A stretch of DNA of 64,000 nt. It comes from Bacillus sp. UNC41MFS5 (GTDB taxonomy: Bacteria; Bacillota; Bacilli; Bacillales_B; DSM-18226). This document shows positions 14,542-22,977 of this stretch, piece by piece. Each line of letters starts with the position of its first letter. The stretch's first letter is position 1. The position numbers and the translations under genes are program-made. The notes beneath the pieces were generated by a model, which was not told where the DNA came from, searched no databases, and saw nothing but the letters and a program-made list of their open reading frames with translations. The DNA is taken from assembly GCF_000686805.1 (NCBI RefSeq), contig NZ_JMLP01000011.1, forward strand, positions 62,001-126,000, given 5' to 3'.

Positions 14542-15653
14542 TATAATCCCTCCCGTCGTTGCAATGAAATAATCGCCACAAGCAAGAATAATAGCGCCCC
14601 GGCCAGATTGATGGTAAGCGCCGGAATGGCCGCCGCGAAATCATTCGTATAAATAATCTTCGTCAACGCTTTGTTCATCCAAGTCAGCGGTGAAAGCTCG
14701 GTAATCAGCTTAAAGATGCCTTCAGGATTTTCAATTTTAAAATAAGCACCGCCAAAAAAGGATGATAACTGAACGAATAGCATGATGATTATTGACGGGG
14801 CCGCACTTGTTTTCGTCAAGAAACTGACGCCAATCCCCATGCTGACCGCAAACACCACTTCTGTTAGCAGCACAAGGAAGACCAAGCCTAAATGATCGCC
14901 CCAATTAGCTTTGAAAATGAGTTTGCTAAAAAGGATGACCAGAACGATACAGATGCTGTTACTGACCAAACTCCCAAGCACTTTTCCGATAAAAATTTCA
15001 CTTTTCCTAACCGGAGAAGCAATCAGACGGTCAGCCGTCTTGCGTACGCGTTCACTTACGATGAGCGAACTTGCCGACATTGCCCCATACAGAACAATCA
15101 TTGTCGTAATCACAATTGCATAATAGTCCATTGAACCGGGCTGTTTATCGGGAAGCAGTGAGGTTTCCTTGATAAAATCAGCTGGCTTCTCACGAGTAAA
15201 GGCACTCTCCAGCGTTTCCGGTGCCACCTTTATAATTTCGGATGCGATATTGTATTGATCGACAAAGGAGGAGAGCATCCCTTGAAGGATATTCCCTTCA
15301 ATACTGGTTCCATTATTGACATAGAGCTGAATTCCCTGATCGGTTACTTCAACATAGCCATCATAGGAACCTTGCTTTACTTCGTTTTCACCATCGGTCG
15401 TACCGGTTGCTTTTTTAAAATGAACCCCTGATTTTTCGACCTCGGTAATAAAATGAGGAAAAAACTCACCCTTCGTTGTATCTTTATATAAGACATCGAT
15501 ATCATCGACAGGGAGACTGGTCGTAAATGTGTTCGACAAGGCTGTTCCGAGGACGAGCATTAATACAATCGGAAAAGCCAACATAAAAAACAACGTACGG
15601 GTGTCCCGGAAGTCTGTTTTAATTCCCTTCCATGCGATATTGAGTATATTCAA
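14541..15653 (-). CDS. ABC-2 type transporter permease (LnrM-like)
   Basis: 370 aa with the same plan as its partner: helix 1 (FFMLAFPIVLMLVLGTAL), an extracytoplasmic domain of about 130 residues, then five helices including GAMSASSLIVSERVRKTADRL and a SFFGGAYF segment. It should pair with the downstream permease and the upstream ATPase to form an exporter. The gap to the ATPase gene is 12 nt, with GGGGGATTCA before the ATG. In lnrLMN the paired permeases expel polyene-like membrane-active antibiotics. Confidence 0.85.
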   Translation of the reverse strand: MNILNIAWKGIKTDFRDTRTLFFMLAFPIVLMLVLGTALSNTFTTSLPVDDIDVLYKDTTKGEFFPHFITEVEKSGVHFKKATGTTDGENEVKQGSYDGYVEVTDQGIQLYVNNGTSIEGNILQGMLSSFVDQYNIASEIIKVAPETLESAFTREKPADFIKETSLLPDKQPGSMDYYAIVITTMIVLYGAMSASSLIVSERVRKTADRLIASPVRKSEIFIGKVLGSLVSNSICIVLVILFSKLIFKANWGDHLGLVFLVLLTEVVFAVSMGIGVSFLTKTSAAPSIIIMLFVQLSSFFGGAYFKIENPEGIFKLITELSPLTWMNKALTKIIYTNDFAAAIPALTINLAGALLFLLVAIISLQRREGL

Positions 15654-15665
15654 AGTGAATCCCCC

Positions 15666-16604
15666 TTATTGGTCACGCAAATTTCTGCCCGTTAATGTTA
15701 AAAATACCGTCTCCAGATTCGGTGCTTTTTCTTGTAAGGAGCGGATTTCAATCTGGCTGCTCATAAAGTGTTCAATGATTTTATTTAAGTTATTGACCCC
15801 GGTATCGGAGTTGATTTTAATCATGTGTTCATCAACGGAAACAGCTTCGACACCATTAATGCTTTTAATCGCCGCTAGGTCCACTTTCTCAGTCGATTTG
15901 ACCTCAATCCAAACATCCTTCGTATTGGTAATTATCGATTTCAGCTGCTCCTTTGTTCCTTCGGCAATGATTTTTCCATGATCAATAATCGCAATCCGTG
16001 TGCAGATTTCCTCGACTTCCTCCATATAGTGGCTCGTGTAAATAATCGTACAGCCCATTTCATTTAACTTCCGGACCGAGGTAAGGATATAGTTTCGGGA
16101 CTGTGGATCAATCCCTACCGTTGGTTCATCCATAATGATCAACTTCGGACGGTGGGCAATCGCACATGCGATATTGAGACGCCGTTTCATTCCGCCCGAA
16201 AAACTCTTCGGATAGCTTTTATGCTTATCCTGGAGTCCAACGAATTCGAGGGCCTCCTCGACTCGCTCATTGAGCTCGGCTCCGCGCAACCCATAAAGTC
16301 CCGCAAAGAATTTCACATTTTCAATAGCGGTCATATCCTCATAAATGGCCAAATCCTGCGGGACCATGCCAATATTCATTTTGGCAAAGCGGCTGTATTT
16401 GGCACTATTTTTACCAAGAATATGAATCGTCCCATCATTGCTGCGGAGCAGGCCCGCAATCATATTTATCGTCGTACTTTTCCCAGCTCCATTGGCGCCA
16501 AGAAAACCAAAGATTTCACCTTCAGCCACAGATAAACTCATATTATCAACCGCAATAAAGTCAGCGAATTTTTTCGTTAAATTTTTAATTTCTAATACGT
16601 TCAT
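15666..16604 (-). CDS. ABC transporter ATP-binding protein (LnrL-like)
   Basis: 312 aa. Walker A GANGAGKST, Q-loop VPQDLAIYE, signature SFSGGMKRRL, Walker B LIIMDEPT followed by VGIDPQSRN, and H-loop TSHYMEE are intact. The last about 85 residues are the accessory domain found in drug and antibiotic exporters (DrrA/CcmA type). A longer frame to 16688 is rejected because GAGGGGTGA sits just before ATG 16604. It lies downstream of the two-component genes and upstream of its two permeases. Confidence 0.9.
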   Translation of the reverse strand: MNVLEIKNLTKKFADFIAVDNMSLSVAEGEIFGFLGANGAGKSTTINMIAGLLRSNDGTIHILGKNSAKYSRFAKMNIGMVPQDLAIYEDMTAIENVKFFAGLYGLRGAELNERVEEALEFVGLQDKHKSYPKSFSGGMKRRLNIACAIAHRPKLIIMDEPTVGIDPQSRNYILTSVRKLNEMGCTIIYTSHYMEEVEEICTRIAIIDHGKIIAEGTKEQLKSIITNTKDVWIEVKSTEKVDLAAIKSINGVEAVSVDEHMIKINSDTGVNNLNKIIEHFMSSQIEIRSLQEKAPNLETVFLTLTGRNLRDQ

Positions 16605-16720
16605 CGTTTCACCCCTCATGTCGTTTTCTATTTCCAGTATATAGAAAAAGAATGAACGCGCATAAGTGCAATCGTTCATTCTTTTCATATGAGAATATTC
16701 ATATTTTCAGCGTGAGATGT

Positions 16721-17827
16721 TCATGTGCCTAGCGGAAGGAGCGTGGTGACGGAGAAACCATACGTGCTATCAACTATGATTTTTCCATTGACGGCAGCCG
16801 TCCGCTCTTCCATCCCAATAATGCCTAGACCTTTTTTGATGATCTCCGTTCCCGCTCCATTATCCTTCACTTCGACTCGAATCATTTTATTTAGGACCTT
16901 TAGATCGACAGACACTTGCGTGGCAAGAGAATATTTCATGGCATTCGTCAGTGCCTCTGTGACATTTTCATGGAGGATTTTCCATTGAATCGGTGTGATA
17001 ATATCTAAATTGCCTTCATGGGTAAGGACGGTTTTGATTGGCTGTTTGGAATTAAAATCATCTACCAGCAGCTTCAAGCGATGAATCCCCACCTGTTCTG
17101 TCGGCGGTTTCATATTTTTTAAGGTCAGGCGGATGTTTTCAATCCCATCTTTCGAAATATTGATAGCATTTTGGAGGAGTTCGGTTGCTTTTTGTTGATC
17201 GGTCTCCAGCAGCCGTTTCGCCGCTTCCATTTGAAAAAGAGCTCCCGTCATTGAGTGCCCAATTTTATCATGGATTTCCTGTGAAATCCGGTTGCGTTCC
17301 TCTAATTTAAAGGTGTATTCGGACTGCCGTATGTATTCGCTATTTTCATGAATATGTTTAGTTAGTTTCTGGAGCCGCTTTCGCATCGCATCCTTTTGCG
17401 CTTCATTTTTCACTAGTTTCTCTCCATAAATGGACGTGATTGAAAAAATCACAAAAGAAAGACAAGCCGCTAAGCCGTATATGGGCTGCAGCCATGCTTT
17501 CATATATAGGATGGGAAGCAAGGATAGCAATAAAACCGTAAGTTTCTTGTCGATAAAACTGGCCGCAAGCTCGATAATCGTAAGTGGCAACAGCAAATAA
17601 AACAAAGGATTTACGATTAGATAGGCCCCTGTCAAAATACCAATGGACAGGACATGGAGGACCATTTTCATCGAGGCATTTTTTAAAAGATAAACGGTAA
17701 TATTGGCGCAAAAATAAACCAAAAACGCAAGAACCACCCAGGAGATATGGCTGTCATTTGCCTGTGCACATTGAATCGCGATATACACAAGCAAGATCAG
17801 CTTCGTAAAAATAATCCAAATCTCCAT
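16721..17827 (-). CDS. Sensor histidine kinase, NarL/DesK class (LnrJ-like)
   Basis: 368 aa. Five or six N-terminal membrane helices (about 5-150) with very short loops suggest sensing within the membrane. A HisKA_3 dimerisation helix follows, with the phospho-acceptor His in RNRISQEIHDKIGHSM, and then an HATPase domain with N box EALTNAMKYS, VKDNGAG and GLGIIGMEER. ATG 17827 is one base after the response regulator stop, so translation is probably coupled; a TTG at 17881 would overlap the regulator. The kinase probably detects membrane damage or a drug and drives the ABC genes below. Confidence 0.85.
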   Translation of the reverse strand: MEIWIIFTKLILLVYIAIQCAQANDSHISWVVLAFLVYFCANITVYLLKNASMKMVLHVLSIGILTGAYLIVNPLFYLLLPLTIIELAASFIDKKLTVLLLSLLPILYMKAWLQPIYGLAACLSFVIFSITSIYGEKLVKNEAQKDAMRKRLQKLTKHIHENSEYIRQSEYTFKLEERNRISQEIHDKIGHSMTGALFQMEAAKRLLETDQQKATELLQNAINISKDGIENIRLTLKNMKPPTEQVGIHRLKLLVDDFNSKQPIKTVLTHEGNLDIITPIQWKILHENVTEALTNAMKYSLATQVSVDLKVLNKMIRVEVKDNGAGTEIIKKGLGIIGMEERTAAVNGKIIVDSTYGFSVTTLLPLGT

Positions 17828-17828
17828 T

Positions 17829-18470
17829 TTAATTGATTTTCCCGGTGAGGTAGTATATCGCGATTTGGGTTCGGTGCTCAAGACCGGTCTTTCCTAAAAT
17901 AGACGTGATGTAATTCGCGACTGTCCCTTCTGAGATAAATAATTCCTTAGAGATGGCTTTATTGGAATATCCCTTCGCAATCAATGACAGGATATCACGT
18001 TCTCGTTCGGTAAACTGGGTGAGGTCGATCTTTGTTTCAGCTGCATTATTGGCCGGCGACAAATTGGATTTTATTTTTTCTAAAATCACATCCTGAAGAA
18101 TACTGTTTCCGAGGAACACACTCTTCATCGCATCCCGGATTTGTTCCGGGTCATTATTTTTTAACAAATAGCCTTTTGCCCCATTTTTGATGGCCTCAAG
18201 AATATATTCATCATCATCAAAGGTCGTCAAAATAATCGGCTTGGTGCTTGTTTGCTCAGCAATCAGCTTCGTTGCTTCCACCCCGTTCATATTGGGCATG
18301 CGTACATCGAGCAAGGCAAGATCGACTTCATGGGCTAGACAGTAATCGACTGCCTCTTTTCCATTACTCACGGTGTCGAGCACGATAAATTCCTGGTAAG
18401 TAGACAAAATAATTTTCAGACCCTCTCGAATAAATGAGTTATCATCCGCGATGATGACCTTTATTTTCAT
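17829..18470 (-). CDS. Response regulator, NarL/LuxR family (LnrK-like)
   Basis: 213 aa. The receiver domain (1-120) has acidic pocket IIADDNS, phosphorylation Asp in LALLDVRMPNMNG, Thr in LTTFDDDEY and Lys in YLLKNN. A LuxR-type helix-turn-helix follows (about 150-205: TERERDILSLIAKGYSNKAISKELF). First gene of the five-gene operon regulator-kinase-ATPase-permease-permease, the composition of lnrJKLMN (yfiJ-N) in B. subtilis, though with regulator before kinase. GGAGGGGG precedes ATG 18470. It likely activates its own operon. Confidence 0.9.
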   Translation of the reverse strand: MKIKVIIADDNSFIREGLKIILSTYQEFIVLDTVSNGKEAVDYCLAHEVDLALLDVRMPNMNGVEATKLIAEQTSTKPIILTTFDDDEYILEAIKNGAKGYLLKNNDPEQIRDAMKSVFLGNSILQDVILEKIKSNLSPANNAAETKIDLTQFTERERDILSLIAKGYSNKAISKELFISEGTVANYITSILGKTGLEHRTQIAIYYLTGKIN

Positions 18471-18608
18471 ACGTTAAAAACCCCCTCCCTCATTTACATC
18501 ATTTACCTATTATTATAGCAAGAAATAAGATAGTCATTGAATCTTATCAGACATTAAATTCATTCAGCGCATTCCTATGGATGCTGCCCGTATTAGTAGA
18601 TCTCAGTA

Positions 18609-18653
18609 AAAAAAGCGTACAAGACCTCTCCAGAGGACTTGTACGCTTTTTTT
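18609..18653. terminator. Bidirectional terminator
   Basis: A long hairpin with AGCGTACAAG / CTTGTACGCT outer arms and an inner CCTCT / AGAGG stem is flanked by A7 and T7. It lies downstream of the spo0E-family gene on the minus strand. Confidence 0.85.
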
Positions 18654-18709
18654 ACGCTGGGATATTAGTGGGTGGCATACTAGTTTATCGGCTAAATACA
18701 TTTATATAC

Positions 18710-18877
18710 TCAAGCAGAAATCTTCGTAAATAACCCCATTTGTAAGTTAATTAACTTATCAAGTCTTTCGCTTAGTTTTACAGTTTCCACTGAATTTAAT
18801 CCTTTCGAAAGCCCCACTCTTATCATTGAATTCCTCAAATTTTCGATTTGTACAAAAAGATCATCGTTAGTCATCAT
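18710..18877 (-). CDS. Spo0E-family aspartyl-phosphate phosphatase
   Basis: 55 aa, starting MMTNDDLFVQIENLRNSM and containing LSERLDKLIN, the Spo0E-family pattern (S-x-x-LD motif). Members are two-helix proteins that dephosphorylate Spo0A~P and delay sporulation. AAGGAG lies 8 nt before ATG 18877. Too short for most automatic ORF cut-offs. The next 230 nt upstream hold no recognisable gene. Confidence 0.85.
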   Translation of the reverse strand: MMTNDDLFVQIENLRNSMIRVGLSKGLNSVETVKLSERLDKLINLQMGLFTKISA

Positions 18878-19112
18878 CACTGAGCTCCTTAATATTTGAA
18901 CTATGTACTTAAAAGTTTATCAATTGAAAGCGCCTACAAGTAACTAGTTTTCGTCATCAAATATCGACATTATTAACTATCATCATGTTGTTTATGACAA
19001 CTAATCCTGAATCGCCCCTCGGAATATGCCGAATACTGGGTAACTTTGTGCTAAAACGTTCACTTTCTTTACAGATAATCAAGAATAAGAAAAAAATCTG
19101 TGCTTTTGCTCC
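18878..19112. other. Intergenic region without recognised gene
   Basis: Upstream of the spo0E-like gene and downstream of the 164-aa membrane protein gene. No supported ORF or strong hairpin was found; the region probably holds the spo0E-like promoter. Confidence 0.4.
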
Positions 19113-19607
19113 TTAACTTTGGGTTAGTATAGGGCTAATCCCATTGTGTATTCTAGTTATTCCAAGAGCCGTATGATCCCATAAAATCTTTTCAATGGTT
19201 TCCCATTGATGTTCTTCACAGCGAATCATTAAAACAATTTCCGCTGTGATGCTTTTTGCCGCTCGCTGCTTATTTTTGACAAGGAGCATTTTAATTAAAA
19301 AGCCCAAAAGTAACCCGCTGACCGCACCAATAATTCCCCAAATAATCGGTCCCCATTTTAGAACATATCCGTAAATGGCACCGAGCAGCATGAAACAAGT
19401 TCCCAGCATCGCAGCACCATCAAATAGGCTAAAACCATCCGCTCTATGAATCGTATCAAACAATTGTCTTGGCTCTGAGCGTTTATCGAGCGGGGCAGCT
19501 AGAATCTTTTCTTTAGGTATCCCCTTTTGTTCTATCGCAGAGATAGCTAACTCAATAAATAAGGAATTCTCGAAAGTGGCTATGACATACACCTGATTAA
19601 CACTCAC
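19113..19607 (-). CDS. Hypothetical membrane protein with glycine-rich hairpin
   Basis: 164 aa. An N-terminal soluble part (MSVNQVYVIATFENSLFIELAISAIE, resembling a small alpha/beta regulatory fold) is followed by two Gly-rich membrane helices (about 63-110: LFDGAAMLGTCFMLLGAIYG and IIWGIIGAVSGLLLGFLI) and a soluble tail. The order of secondary structures suggests a split alpha/beta domain interrupted by a membrane hairpin, which is inference. The start lies 3 nt after the stop of the next gene in the operon. No family is recognised with confidence. Confidence 0.7.
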   Translation of the reverse strand: MSVNQVYVIATFENSLFIELAISAIEQKGIPKEKILAAPLDKRSEPRQLFDTIHRADGFSLFDGAAMLGTCFMLLGAIYGYVLKWGPIIWGIIGAVSGLLLGFLIKMLLVKNKQRAAKSITAEIVLMIRCEEHQWETIEKILWDHTALGITRIHNGISPILTQS

Positions 19608-19610
19608 TTT

Positions 19611-20375
19611 CTATAGAGGAAAAATAAAGTCTTTACTTTGATATCTTTGTCGTAGATATTTTGACATTTCTTTTTCACACAATTTGTTGTGCTCAATGGC
19701 ATAAGCATAAGAATCATAAATAATGAAAAAGTAGATCGAAGGAAAATACAAAGCCCATTGCATATCTAATATTTCTTTGGCATGAGCAAAATTACCAGTC
19801 ATCGAGGCATGGATGGCATGTGGAATATGCCCCAAATACGTGATTGCCACGGCATAAACAAAAATAAAGAACCCCGTAATGACATGATGGAGATAAAGAT
19901 GACCAAGACCTGGAAATAAAGCGGACCAGATTAACGCATTGACAGGTTTTCGTTTATCTAAAAAATTGGTGTCCCATGTCCCCATCTTCATGTGGAGAAG
20001 GGGAGCATCTTCGCGGTCGGCCAATACATATTGCTTATTGAGATCAATGGTTGTCCGATAGCTATCCCATATTCCAAACATGTACATCGCCAGATAGAGA
20101 ATTAACCACCGATCATCCAAAACATCCTTTGCTTTTTCAAATTCACCTATTAACGTATATAAAATGCCAAGGTTCACTTTCGCTTTTTCGTTAATGAAGG
20201 TCTCCCAAAGAATAAGAATATACCCAACTATGTAGCGATGAAGCATGATATGTCCAAATCCAGGATAGGAAAATGAAAAAAAAGCAGCAATCCACGGATT
20301 TTTCAAATGCAATTGACCTGTTGTAAATTGGGAAAGATAAGACCTTTGCCTGCGAAACGGAGGTATTTGATTCAC
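19611..20375 (-). CDS. Hypothetical membrane protein with two internal repeats
   Basis: 254 aa, about six membrane helices. Residues 26-115 and 143-232 are homologous repeats: PGFGHIMLHRYIVGYILI against PGLGHLYLHHVITGFFIF, then GEFEKAKDVLDDRW against GNFAHAKEILDMQW, then GIWDSYRTTIDLNKQ against IIYDSYAYAIEHNKL. Each unit has a PGxGH start reminiscent of TM2-type proteins. Co-transcribed with the 164-aa membrane protein downstream. Function unknown. Confidence 0.75.
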   Translation of the reverse strand: MNQIPPFRRQRSYLSQFTTGQLHLKNPWIAAFFSFSYPGFGHIMLHRYIVGYILILWETFINEKAKVNLGILYTLIGEFEKAKDVLDDRWLILYLAMYMFGIWDSYRTTIDLNKQYVLADREDAPLLHMKMGTWDTNFLDKRKPVNALIWSALFPGLGHLYLHHVITGFFIFVYAVAITYLGHIPHAIHASMTGNFAHAKEILDMQWALYFPSIYFFIIYDSYAYAIEHNKLCEKEMSKYLRQRYQSKDFIFPL

Positions 20376-20521
20376 TTGTTGTCCTTTCCCCCTTAAAAAA
20401 CATATGTCTCAACTAGTGTTTACAAATAATGTCATAAATATCCACACCCGGCTAGAATTAGCCAATTACCAAAAAGAGTGTACAATAGGTTTATGTTAAT
20501 GAAAGGTTGGGATGAAGAAAG

Positions 20522-21055
20522 ATGGTTTGGAAGATTAGTAGTTCAAGGAAAGAACAAGTGGATCGTTTTGGGGTAGTGATTGAAAAGGTCATTGTCCCGA
20601 ACGGAGAGGAAAGGAACTTTTCCTATTTAGATTTTGCAAAGGGTGTCTGTATCCTTCCTATCACGGCGGATAAGGAAATCATTTGTCTAAAACAATATCG
20701 CCATGCGATCAAAAGCTGGGAATGGGAACTGCCCGCGGGAATGATTGACAACGAAAGCGATGCTCCCATCGAAACGGCAAAAAGAGAATTGGAAGAAGAG
20801 ACTGGCAATACAGCTGACTATTGGCTCGATTTAGGTAGTTTTTATCCGTCACCTGGATCTACAAGCGAGGAAATTTATTTATTCGCAGCCACCGGCCTTC
20901 ATGCTACAGAGCAACGACTGGAAACTAGCGAACAAATTGAAGTACATAAATTGACGATGCACGAAGTGAAGACTTTAATTGAAAAAGGCGAATTCAAGCA
21001 TGGCGCGGGACTTGCCGCGGTATTGAGGTATATGTTGATTACCGATAATCGGTAA
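20522..21055 (+). CDS. Nudix hydrolase, ADP-ribose pyrophosphatase type
   Basis: 177 aa. The Nudix box is visible as AGMIDNESDAPIETAKREL followed by EEETG, and the neighbouring WEWELPAG and YPSPGSTSEEIYLF elements are typical of ADP-ribose pyrophosphatases (NudF). The enzyme would split ADP-ribose into AMP and ribose 5-phosphate. The box has one extra residue between its first Gly and the REL core compared with GX5EX7REUXEEXGU. ATG 20522 is preceded by AAAGGTTGGGATG. It is a single gene, divergent from the unknown membrane operon. Confidence 0.88.
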   Translation: MVWKISSSRKEQVDRFGVVIEKVIVPNGEERNFSYLDFAKGVCILPITADKEIICLKQYRHAIKSWEWELPAGMIDNESDAPIETAKRELEEETGNTADYWLDLGSFYPSPGSTSEEIYLFAATGLHATEQRLETSEQIEVHKLTMHEVKTLIEKGEFKHGAGLAAVLRYMLITDNR

Positions 21056-21091
21056 TTTGGGATTATAAATTTAAACGTGATGGAAGGATGC

Positions 21092-21305
21092 CAGTGCCCA
21101 TTCGTATGGAAAATTTCTGTTCACGGGCACTCTGGATGGTTTACAGCGCCCTTTCTCATACCAAAATTTTGTGAACGAGCACTCTGGATGGTTTACAGTG
21201 CCCTTTCTCATGCCAAATTTCTGTTCACGGGCACTCTGGATGTTTCACAGTTCCAATCCTCATACTAAAATTCTGTGAACGGGCACTCTGGGTGCTTCTC
21301 AGTGA
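21092..21305. repeat. 52-bp tandem repeat array, about four copies
   Basis: Units begin with CAGTGCCC or a variant at 21092, 21144, 21196 and 21248, with a partial unit at 21300; the period is exactly 52 bp. GCACTCTGG recurs at 21127, 21179, 21231 and 21283. Within a unit GTGCCC and GGGCAC can pair, with a second TTCTGTTCAC or TTTTGTGAAC arm. The array fills the gap between convergent nudix and osmC genes and has no credible reading frame. Confidence 0.88.
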
Positions 21306-21333
21306 ATTAAATAATTTAATACAACAACTATAA

Positions 21334-21369
21334 ATAAGAAGTAACACGCGATTGGCTGTTACTTCTTAT
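21334..21369 (-). terminator. Terminator of osmC-family gene
   Basis: AAGAAGTAACA / TGTTACTTCTT arms flank an 11-nt loop, with T-rich DNA beyond on the minus strand. Confidence 0.7.
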
Positions 21370-21374
21370 AATCG

Positions 21375-21800
21375 TTATATCGCTTTTTCCCCTTTAACCC
21401 CATTGATTGAATAGCTTACGGTGATTTCCGCATTCAAGGAATGGGAGACGGAACAGTATTTGTCTTTCGACATTTGTATCGCCCGGACCACCTTATCTTC
21501 AGGCAGTTCTCCATCTAACGCATAATGAATATTAATCGTAGTAAAGCGCTTCGGATGCTCCTCGGCCCGTTCGCCTTTTACATCCATTTGAAATGCGGAA
21601 GGCTCAAGGCGCATTTTGTGCAAGATCGAGATAATATCAATCCCTGTGCAGCCAGCAACCGCCTGCAGCAGCAGCTCCGTCGGTCTTGGACCAGAATTCT
21701 CCCCGCCAACTTCTGGTGCCGCATCCATAATAAATTCATGCCCGGTGGGGGTGACCCCCGAAAAAGCCATTTTCCCTTTCCAGTTAATTGATAACTCCAT
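21375..21800 (-). CDS. OsmC family protein
   Basis: 141 aa. The two conserved peroxidatic/resolving cysteines are seen in LLQAVAGCTGIDI and DKYCSVSHSL, and the N-terminal GKMAFSGVTPTGHEFIMDAAPE is typical of OsmC/YhfA proteins. These are thiol-dependent (organic) hydroperoxide reductases or relatives. AAAGGGG is 7-8 nt before ATG 21800; the ATG at 21806 is too close to it. Single-gene unit. Confidence 0.88.
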   Translation of the reverse strand: MELSINWKGKMAFSGVTPTGHEFIMDAAPEVGGENSGPRPTELLLQAVAGCTGIDIISILHKMRLEPSAFQMDVKGERAEEHPKRFTTINIHYALDGELPEDKVVRAIQMSKDKYCSVSHSLNAEITVSYSINGVKGEKAI

Positions 21801-21978
21801 ACACATACCCCTTTCACCTTGTTATTATTACCCATTCATAACTTCCTTATTTGTGCCCCGCTCCTTTGAAAAATAGGTATAACGGTAACGATTAGGGGTT
21901 ATTGATTATTTTATTTTGTTAATACATGGTGTCATATCCATTGGGATTCTGTTCCTGCCAGTTGTATAAGATTTCACG

Positions 21979-21995
21979 CTGGTGTCAGGCACCAA
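21979..21995. repeat. Dispersed palindrome, copy E
   Basis: GGTGTCAGGCACC at 21981-21993 within CTGGTGTCAGGCACCAA, between osmC and the metQ terminator. The rest of the 21801-22129 intergenic region holds only the terminator. Confidence 0.7.
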
Positions 21996-22016
21996 GTTTA
22001 ATAAAAAACTAAATTA

Positions 22017-22063
22017 AAAATGCTTACATCCAATGAAAGATACATTCATTGGACGTAAGCATT
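22017..22063 (-). terminator. Terminator of metNIQ operon
   Basis: Long stem AATGCTTACATCCAATGAA / TTCATTGGACGTAAGCATT with one mismatch and a 7-nt loop, followed on the minus strand by TTTTTAATTT. Confidence 0.85.
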
Positions 22064-22129
22064 AGTGAAACGAGATGATTCCTATAAGTGACTGTGGGAA
22101 TCCCGGTTATTAGTAGGATATAATTCCTG

Positions 22130-22957
22130 TTACTTAGTCATCCATTCCGGTTTTCCGAAGCCTTTAAATTGTTCATCAATGATTTTCTCGAATTTGTCCG
22201 ATTCGACTATGGCTTTAATATCCTTCGCCAGCTGAGAATCTTTATTTTCCGTTTTGACAGCAACCACATTCCGATACTGATCAAGCATATTCTCAAGCGC
22301 TAGTGCTTTAAGCAAGTCCATCTTGGCAGCAAGAGCGAAGTTTCCAGGGACTGCAGCTATATCAGCACTGTCGACAGAACGAGGCAGCTGACCTGCTTCA
22401 ATCGGCTGAAATTTCAAGTTTTTCTTATTCTCCGTAATATCCTTCTCGGACACTCTAATCGGTTCTGCTTTTTCATTGATTTTAATGAAGCCTTCATCGC
22501 GGAGCGTATTCAATGCGCGAGCGGCAGTTGTCGGGTCATTTGGAATAGTAACCGTTGCCCCATCCTTCACCTCATCAAGTGATTTATAAGCGTTTGAATA
22601 AAGCCCCATAGGTGCCGTTGGAACAGAAATCAACTTGGTTAATTTCATATTATTTTCCTTCGCAAAACTTTCAAGATAAATTGTGTTTTGGAAGAGGTTA
22701 GCCTGAATATCACCATTATCTAACGCTTTGTTTGGTTGAATATAATCACTAAATTCAACAACCTCTACTTTATAGCCCTTCTCTTCTAAGCTTGGTACAA
22801 TCGCTTTCTTCAACATATCACTATACGGACCCGCAGTGGCACCCAATTTAATATTCTTTGAATTAGCACTTGCCTTTTCCTTGTCACCTGAACTGCCGCA
22901 CGCTGTTAAAGCAGCTACGACTAAAAGTAAACTAATTGCTAAAAACCACTTTTTCAT
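22130..22957 (-). CDS. metQ: Methionine ABC transporter substrate-binding lipoprotein MetQ
   Basis: 275 aa with a lipoprotein signal (lipobox LTAC, Cys about 20). The mature part is NlpA/MetQ family: KLGATAGPYSDMLKKA, VEFSDYIQPNKALDNGDIQANLFQ and ATVTIPNDPTTAARAL. It captures methionine outside the membrane for MetNI. Third gene of metN-metI-metQ, controlled by the SAM-I riboswitch ahead of metN. Confidence 0.95.
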   Translation of the reverse strand: MKKWFLAISLLLVVAALTACGSSGDKEKASANSKNIKLGATAGPYSDMLKKAIVPSLEEKGYKVEVVEFSDYIQPNKALDNGDIQANLFQNTIYLESFAKENNMKLTKLISVPTAPMGLYSNAYKSLDEVKDGATVTIPNDPTTAARALNTLRDEGFIKINEKAEPIRVSEKDITENKKNLKFQPIEAGQLPRSVDSADIAAVPGNFALAAKMDLLKALALENMLDQYRNVVAVKTENKDSQLAKDIKAIVESDKFEKIIDEQFKGFGKPEWMTK

Positions 22958-22977
22958 GACTTTTTCCCTCTTTCTGT

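Noticed and set aside
21092..21305. CRISPR array
   Set aside because: The whole 52-bp unit repeats, including what would be spacers, and no cas genes are near. It is a simple tandem repeat.
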